A model generated the notes under the pieces. The model had not been told where the DNA came from. It saw only the letters and a list, made by a program, of their open reading frames with translations, and ran no database searches. A program made the position numbers and the translations under genes. Source: JBBSBL01 sp038251325 (GTDB taxonomy: Bacteria; Actinomycetota; Thermoleophilia; Solirubrobacterales; Solirubrobacteraceae). Taken from it: a stretch of 18,636 nucleotides of DNA. The stretch covers positions 1 to 18,636 of the forward strand of contig JBBSBL010000047.1 of assembly GCA_038251325.1 (NCBI GenBank), read 5' to 3'. Positions 14,837 to 18,636 of this stretch are shown here, piece after piece. Every line of letters starts with the position of its first letter. Within the stretch, counting starts at the first letter, position 1.

Positions 14837-15844
14837 CTACCGCCGCCGGCCCGAGCGCTTCTTCTTCTTGCGCGGCGAGCCCGGCGGCGGTCCCGCCGGC
14901 CGCGCCGGGCGCGAGGCCTTGGCGCCGGTCCCGGCCTTCGCCTTGGCCTTCTCCCGCGGCTTGGGCGAGCTCTGCGCGGCCTCGGCCCCCCCGCCGATCC
15001 CGAGGCTCGCGGCGAACCCGCCGCTCCCCGGCTCGCGGGCCTTCCCGAGGAGGCGCTCCTTCCAGTCCTTCGGCCCCTCGGCGGCGCCGTTCGCGCCCGC
15101 CGTCACCGGCTGGATCGGCCCGACCGTGCGGCGGACGAAGTACTGCTGGCCGATCGTCCAGAGGTTGGTCGTGATCCAGTAGACGATGAGGCCCGCGGGG
15201 AACTGGATGATGAAGATGACGAAGACGAACGGCAGCGCGAGCATGATCGTCCGCTGGGTGCGGTCGACCGTCGCCGGGGTGAGGAGCGTCGCCGCGAGTT
15301 GCGACCCGACGTAGAGCACGATCAGCGCCACCAGCACTCCGCCGGTCGCGCTCGCCGTGAGGTCGGGGATGAAGAGGAAGCTCTCGCCCGACGATCCGGG
15401 CACCTGGCTGCAGGTGACCGACGAGACCGACTTCCCCTGCGCGTGCGCGTACTGCGTGATCCCCGGACAGATGTCGATCTTCAGGTCGGTGCGCAGCATG
15501 TAGTACAGCGAGATGAACACCGGGAACTGCGCGACCAGGGGGAGGCAGGAGCTCAAGGGGTTGACCTTGTTCTCCCGGTAGAACTTCATCATCTCCTCGT
15601 TCAGGCGCTGCTTGTCGCCCTTGTACTTCGCCTGCAGCCCCTTGATCTGCGGCGAGAGCTGCGCGAGGCGCTGCATCGACTTCGCCTGCTTGAGGGTCAA
15701 CGGCAGCAGCAGCGTCCGCACGGCGATCGTCAGCGCGACGATCGACATCCCCCAGCTCAGCCCGATGTTGTCGTGGAAGAAGACGAGGACCGCGTCGAAG
15801 ACGTCGATCAGCTGCTTCAGGACCGGGATGATCGCGAGGGGCAT
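14837..15844 (-). CDS. yidC: Membrane protein insertase YidC
   Basis: This 335-aa insertase of the YidC/Oxa1/Alb3 family inserts membrane proteins alone or with SecYEG. The order is a first helix at about 10-30 and WGMSIVALTIAVRTLLLPLTL, with the conserved hydrophilic-groove arginine at residue 43. The charged cytoplasmic hairpin (about 50-95, KSMQRLAQLSPQIKGLQAKY) follows, then LSSCLPLVAQFPVFISLYYMLR and the later helices ending in GLIVYWITTNLWTIGQQYF. There is no lipobox. A loop after helix 2 carries two cysteines (126 and 145) that could pair outside the cell. The C-terminal 80 residues are Gly/Ala/Pro-rich and end in a strongly basic KKKKRSGRRR tail, probably contacting ribosomes. ATG 15844 is 5 bp after the yidD stop; open frame upstream overlaps yidD and is not coding. 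Confidence 0.95.
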   Translation of the reverse strand: MPLAIIPVLKQLIDVFDAVLVFFHDNIGLSWGMSIVALTIAVRTLLLPLTLKQAKSMQRLAQLSPQIKGLQAKYKGDKQRLNEEMMKFYRENKVNPLSSCLPLVAQFPVFISLYYMLRTDLKIDICPGITQYAHAQGKSVSSVTCSQVPGSSGESFLFIPDLTASATGGVLVALIVLYVGSQLAATLLTPATVDRTQRTIMLALPFVFVIFIIQFPAGLIVYWITTNLWTIGQQYFVRRTVGPIQPVTAGANGAAEGPKDWKERLLGKAREPGSGGFAASLGIGGGAEAAQSSPKPREKAKAKAGTGAKASRPARPAGPPPGSPRKKKKRSGRRR

Positions 15845-15849
15845 CGGGC

Positions 15850-16122
15850 TCAGCGCTCGGGGGCGGCCACGGGCGGCCGGCGGAAGATCTGCTGGGCCAC
15901 GACGGGATCGAAGCCCCCGTGGCTCCAGGGGTTGCAGCGCAGCACCCGCCACGCCGCAAGGACGGCGCCTCTGAGTATGCCGAACTCCGTCACGGCCTGT
16001 GCGGCGTAACGCGAGCACGAGGGCTCGTACTTGCAGCGCGGGCCCAGCAGCGGAGAGATCAATCGCTGGTAGACGCGGATCGGGGCGACGGCGACCCGCC
16101 GCGGGAGGGGGACCTCCGTCAC
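15850..16122 (-). CDS. yidD: Membrane protein insertion efficiency factor YidD
   Basis: This 90-aa small membrane-associated protein supports YidC-dependent insertion. It has the family pattern RVYQRLISPLLGPRCKYEPSCSRYA, AVTEFGILRGAVLAAWRVLRCNPW and HGGFDPV, including the three conserved cysteines. The N-terminal amphipathic helix is present. Start GTG 16122 overlaps the rnpA stop as GTGA, and yidC begins 5 bp after its own stop, so rnpA-yidD-yidC are translationally coupled. Length and order are typical. Confidence 0.95.
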   Translation of the reverse strand: MTEVPLPRRVAVAPIRVYQRLISPLLGPRCKYEPSCSRYAAQAVTEFGILRGAVLAAWRVLRCNPWSHGGFDPVVAQQIFRRPPVAAPER

Positions 16123-16508
16123 GCGGCCGGCCCCGCGCCGGGGCGCAGCCCGGCCTGGCCGACGAGCTCGCCCAGCGCGCCGGCGATCCCGGCGAGCCCC
16201 TCGCGCTCCGCGAGCTCCCGGGCGTCGGGGCGCGCCACGACCACGACGTCGTGGCCGGCCGGAAGCGTCTCGGCCTCCTCGCGGAAGGCCTCGCGGATCA
16301 GGCGCTTGACCCGGTTGCGCTCGACCGCGCCGCCGACCTTCCGCGACACGGACAGGCCGAGACGCGGCGGGCCGTCGTCCCCACGCGGGAACGCGTAGAG
16401 GACGAGGGTCCGGTTGCCGTGGGATCGGCCCTGCCGGTAGACCCGATCGAACTCGGCGCTCCGCGAAAGTCGGCCCTGGCGGGCGCGTCGCGCGCCGGAG
16501 GCGGCCAT
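16119..16508 (-). CDS. rnpA: Ribonuclease P protein component RnpA
   Basis: This 129-aa basic protein assists the RNase P RNA in cutting the 5' leader from tRNA precursors. N-terminal GRLSRSAEFDRVYRQGRSHGNRTLVLY is followed by RLGLSVSRKVGGAVERNRVKRLIREAFR, which contains the RNR signature (residues about 63-70), and VVVVARPDARELA. The C-terminal tail is slightly longer than in E. coli. ATG 16508 lies 4 bp after the rpmH stop, forming the usual rpmH-rnpA pair. Confidence 0.96.
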   Translation of the reverse strand: MAASGARRARQGRLSRSAEFDRVYRQGRSHGNRTLVLYAFPRGDDGPPRLGLSVSRKVGGAVERNRVKRLIREAFREEAETLPAGHDVVVVARPDARELAEREGLAGIAGALGELVGQAGLRPGAGPAA

Positions 16509-16512
16509 CGGC

Positions 16513-16647
16513 TCAGACGGTGAGGCGCCGGCGGCCCTTGGCGCGGCGGCGCTTGAGGACGACCCGGCCGGCCTTCGTCCGCATACGCGCGCGAAACCCG
16601 TGCGTGCGGGCGCGCTTGCGCTTCTTCGGCTGATAGGTGCGCTTCAT
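16513..16647 (-). CDS. rpmH: 50S ribosomal protein L34
   Basis: This 44-aa very basic ribosomal protein starts MKRTYQPKKRKRARTHGF and continues RARMRTKAGRVVLKRRRAKG to a stop at 16513. It is an almost perfect match to L34, and the length equals the family. ATG 16647 is preceded by AAGGAT about 14 nt upstream and a TATACT -10 hexamer (16683-16688). It is the first gene of the minus-strand cluster rpmH-rnpA-yidD-yidC and diverges from dnaA. Confidence 0.97.
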   Translation of the reverse strand: MKRTYQPKKRKRARTHGFRARMRTKAGRVVLKRRRAKGRRRLTV

Positions 16648-16932
16648 GGCGTTCGTTCAGATCCTTCTCGGGGCGGCGTCCGAGTATACGAGGGGCTGCT
16701 CGCCGCCCGCGCCGGGTCGGCTGTCCACACACCCACGCACACGGCGTCCACACCTTCCACAGGACGCGGCGCGCCGCGCGCCGGATCGCGGCCGAGCGTT
16801 TTCTTCGCGAATTCCGCTCAGACCCCGTCGGCGAGCCCAGCGCGGCCGGAACCCTTTGGTATGTTCGCGACCGCCTCCGGGGCCCGCCCGGGCCTTTCCA
16901 TGTTTCCGCCGTTCCGACCCGCGGGGAGCCGG
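16648..16932. other. rpmH-dnaA intergenic region: promoters and candidate part of oriC
   Basis: This 285-bp non-coding gap separates divergent rpmH and dnaA. Three same-direction 9-mers sharing the core TCCACA lie at 16721-16729 (CTGTCCACA), 16744-16752 (GCGTCCACA) and 16753-16761 (CCTTCCACA). The last two are adjacent. They resemble the DnaA box TTATCCACA, differing only in the first three bases. At the local GC content, three exact TCCACA within 41 bp is far above chance (rough expectation about 0.1 in the whole gap on both strands). An AT-richer patch (about 16798-16816, GTTTTCTTCGCGAATT) follows and could be an unwinding site. Confidence 0.65.
16683..16688 (-). promoter_or_regulatory. Putative -10 element (TATACT) for the rpmH operon
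   Basis: On the minus strand the hexamer is TATACT, 35 nt before the rpmH ATG, implying a leader of about 30 nt. The expected -35 position holds only GC-rich sequence, so the promoter rests on the -10 and location. Confidence 0.45.
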
Positions 16933-18318
16933 TTGACGACGCCTGACCATCTCGAGCTCGAGGACGCCTGGCGCCGCATCCAGGCCGAGTTGCGAAGCGC
17001 GGTCACCGAGACCACCTACCAGGTCTGGCTCGAGCCGCTGCGGCCCCGCCGGATCGACGGCGACACCCTCGTCCTCACCGCGCCGGCGCCGACGCGCACC
17101 TGGCTCGCCGAGCGCTTCTCCCGCGTGCTCCAGACCTGCGCAGCGGCGGTCCTTGGGCCGGAGGTGACCGTGTCGGTGGTCGACCCCGCCGACGCGAGCG
17201 CCGGCGCGGGACCGGCGCCGCTCGCGCGCGGGTTCGACCGCGACCTGGCGGGCGATCCCCGCGCGGCCGCCGCCGCCCAGGCCTTCAACCCGAAGTACAC
17301 CTTTGACCAGTTCGTCATCGGGGACGGCAACCGCCTCGCGCACGCCGCCGCGCTCGCCGTCGCCGAGCTGCCGGCCCAGGCCTACAACCCGCTCTTCCTC
17401 TACGGGCCGCCGGGCGTCGGAAAGACGCACCTGCTCCACGCCGTCGGCAACTACGTGGCCGCGCATGGCGGCGGGCTCGGCGTCCGCTACACAACCGTGG
17501 AGGCCTTCACCAACGCCTTCGTCCACGCGCTGCACTCCGGGGCGGTGGACCGCTTCAAATCCCTCTACCGCGACAACGACGTCCTCTTGATCGACGACGT
17601 CCAGTTCCTCGAGAGCAAGGCCCGCACCGAGGAGGAGTTCTTCCACACCTTCAACGCGCTCTACGACACGGGCAGCCAGCTCGTGCTCACCTCCGACCGC
17701 CTGCCGCGGGACCTCGCCGCGCTCGAGGAGCGCCTGCGTGAGCGCTTCGAGTCCGGGCTCGTCGCCGACATCGCCCCAGCCGACTACACGACGCGCCTGG
17801 CCATCCTGCGCAAGCGCGCCCAGCACGACGGGGTGGAGATGGCCGACGAGGGGGCGCTCCACGTCATCGCCGAGCGGATCGTCGCGAACGTCCGCGCACT
17901 GGAAGGCGCGTTGGTCCGCGTGGTCGCCTTCCACTCCCTGACCGGACGCCCCATCGACGCCGCGCTCGCCGCCGAGGTGCTCGACGGCCTCTACCCGTCG
18001 GCTGGGCCGCGGCGACGCAGCCTCGAGGACATCCGCCACGCCACCTGCGACCTCTTCGGGCTGACCGAGCAGGAGCTCGTCTCCCAGAGCCGCGCGGCGC
18101 GTGTCGTCTGGCCGCGCCAGCTCGCCATGTACCTCGCGCGCGAGATGACCGACGAGACCCTGCCCGCCATCGGCCGCGCCTTCGGCGGGCGGAACCACGC
18201 CACCGTGCTCAACGCCGTGCGACGTACGACCGACCGCATCGCCGGCGACCGCGAGGCCTGGGAGACCGCCCACTCGCTCACCGAGCGGATCCGCACCGCT
18301 GACGACCGCGGCGATTGA
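16933..18318 (+). CDS. dnaA: Chromosomal replication initiator protein DnaA
   Basis: This 461-aa AAA+ protein binds DnaA boxes and opens oriC. Domain I is at about 1-75 (LEDAWRRIQAELRSAVTETTYQVWLEPL). Linker domain II is short (about 80-115). The AAA+ domain starts at FNPKYTFDQFVIGDGNRLAHAAAL. Walker A is GPPGVGKTHLL (Lys164), where many relatives have GxxGLGKTH. Walker B is LLIDDVQFLE (Asp221, Asp222), sensor I is VLTSDRL, and the arginine-finger segment is LRERFESGL. Domain IV ends in RQLAMYLAREMTDETLPAIGRAF and GGRNHATVLNA (418-428). The TTG at 16933 is chosen because GGGGAG precedes it by 4 nt and L-T-T-P-D-H-L-E-L matches normal DnaA starts. ATG 16900 and 16861 lack a Shine-Dalgarno sequence and give unlike sequence. 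The recognition helix differs from the usual RDHTTV. Confidence 0.96.
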   Translation: MTTPDHLELEDAWRRIQAELRSAVTETTYQVWLEPLRPRRIDGDTLVLTAPAPTRTWLAERFSRVLQTCAAAVLGPEVTVSVVDPADASAGAGPAPLARGFDRDLAGDPRAAAAAQAFNPKYTFDQFVIGDGNRLAHAAALAVAELPAQAYNPLFLYGPPGVGKTHLLHAVGNYVAAHGGGLGVRYTTVEAFTNAFVHALHSGAVDRFKSLYRDNDVLLIDDVQFLESKARTEEEFFHTFNALYDTGSQLVLTSDRLPRDLAALEERLRERFESGLVADIAPADYTTRLAILRKRAQHDGVEMADEGALHVIAERIVANVRALEGALVRVVAFHSLTGRPIDAALAAEVLDGLYPSAGPRRRSLEDIRHATCDLFGLTEQELVSQSRAARVVWPRQLAMYLAREMTDETLPAIGRAFGGRNHATVLNAVRRTTDRIAGDREAWETAHSLTERIRTADDRGD

Positions 18319-18448
18319 CAGACTGGTTCGTTCTGTCCACCGCCTTCCCACACCCGGATTCCCGCATCCAGCGGCCTGTTGCCGGGGTTCTCCACACCTC
18401 GCCCTCCCCTATGACTCCTATCTCCCCTTTTCAGTCTTCGAGGTCATC
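18319..18448. other. dnaA-dnaN intergenic region: candidate part of oriC
   Basis: This is a 130-bp gap with DnaA-box-like 9-mers on the plus strand. TTCTCCACA at 18388-18396 differs from TTATCCACA at one base. Weaker ones are CTGTCCACC (18333-18341) and CTTCCCACA (18344-18352). A pyrimidine-rich, less GC-rich stretch (about 18400-18440) precedes the dnaN Shine-Dalgarno region and may serve as unwinding DNA. In actinobacteria this gap commonly holds oriC, though 130 bp is short. No terminator hairpin with a T-run was seen after dnaA. Confidence 0.6.
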
Positions 18449-18636
18449 GTGAAGCTCACCGTCGATCGCGACGAGCTCTTCGGCCAGCTCCAGGTCGTGG
18501 GTCGCGTCGCCTCCACCCGCAGCGCCGTCCAGGCGCTCTCCGGCGTCCAGGTGGCGGTCGGCCCGGACGGCGCCCAGCTCCGGGCGACCGACATGGAGAT
18601 GGCGCTCCGGGTCCCGCTGGAGGCGACGGTCGAGCG
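18449..18636 (+). CDS. dnaN: DNA polymerase III beta subunit (sliding clamp), 5' part only
   Basis: The first 62 codons are present before the window ends. The protein opens VKLTVDRDELFGQLQVVGRV, then ASTRSAVQALSGVQVAVGPDGAQLRATDMEM. This matches the first domain of the ring-shaped clamp that tethers replicative polymerase, including the typical LRATDMEMALRV strand. GTG 18449 is used, with GAGG six nt upstream. It directly follows dnaA on the same strand, as in most bacteria. Confidence 0.93.
   Translation, partial: MKLTVDRDELFGQLQVVGRVASTRSAVQALSGVQVAVGPDGAQLRATDMEMALRVPLEATVE

Noticed and set aside
16657..18351. Minus-strand open frame of over 560 codons opposite dnaA
   Set aside because: It is the complement of dnaA and the origin gap, with no recognisable motifs.

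Overview
The window is a high-GC chromosomal segment that runs into the replication origin of what looks like an actinobacterium. The gene order dnaN-dnaA-rpmH-rnpA-yidD-yidC-khpB(jag)-rsmG-parA-parB is the classic bacterial oriC neighbourhood. GTG and TTG starts are frequent, most genes abut or overlap by 4 bp, and DnaA, YidC and ParA have actinobacterial flavour. A Thermoleophilia-like lineage (Solirubrobacter/Conexibacter/Patulibacter type) is my guess from gene content. It is not proven by anything seen here.

Layout. Positions 1-523 (minus) hold the 5' part of an ABC transporter ATPase with a damaged N-terminus, preceded by an AI-2E family permease (534-1790, minus). A divergent YmdB-type metallophosphoesterase follows (1821-2621, plus). 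Positions 2545-6837 (minus) form a four-gene envelope-type operon: DUF4126 membrane protein, alkaline-phosphatase-superfamily phosphodiesterase, GtrA-like flippase and a polytopic GT-C-like glycosyltransferase. Positions 6929-9276 (plus) are a two-gene operon of a PLP aminotransferase and D-alanine--D-alanine ligase (ATGA overlap), convergent with a bifunctional nuclease (9245-9733, minus). Positions 9734-10098 contain no intact gene but carry a frameshifted VapC/PIN toxin relic next to tRNA-Ile(GAT) (10099-10172, minus). A two-HKD phospholipase D family protein lies at 10199-11650 (minus).

Origin block. From 11721 to 16647 all genes are on the minus strand: parB, parA, rsmG, khpB, yidC, yidD, rnpA and rpmH. 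dnaA (16933-18318) and the start of dnaN (18449 onward) lie on the plus strand, so transcription diverges from the rpmH-dnaA gap. Both gaps flanking dnaA carry clusters of TCCACA-core DnaA-box-like 9-mers in the same orientation, which suggests a bipartite origin.

The points most worth checking are these. parB contains an in-frame TAG at codon 41 of an otherwise intact reading frame. The DnaA recognition helix differs from the usual residues at two base-contacting positions. The PIN toxin relic is explained by a single 2-nt insertion. The ABC ATPase lacks its normal N-terminal strands next to a G7C7 palindrome. Otherwise most of the window is conventional core-genome content, and I do not see a clearly new defence or mobile system.
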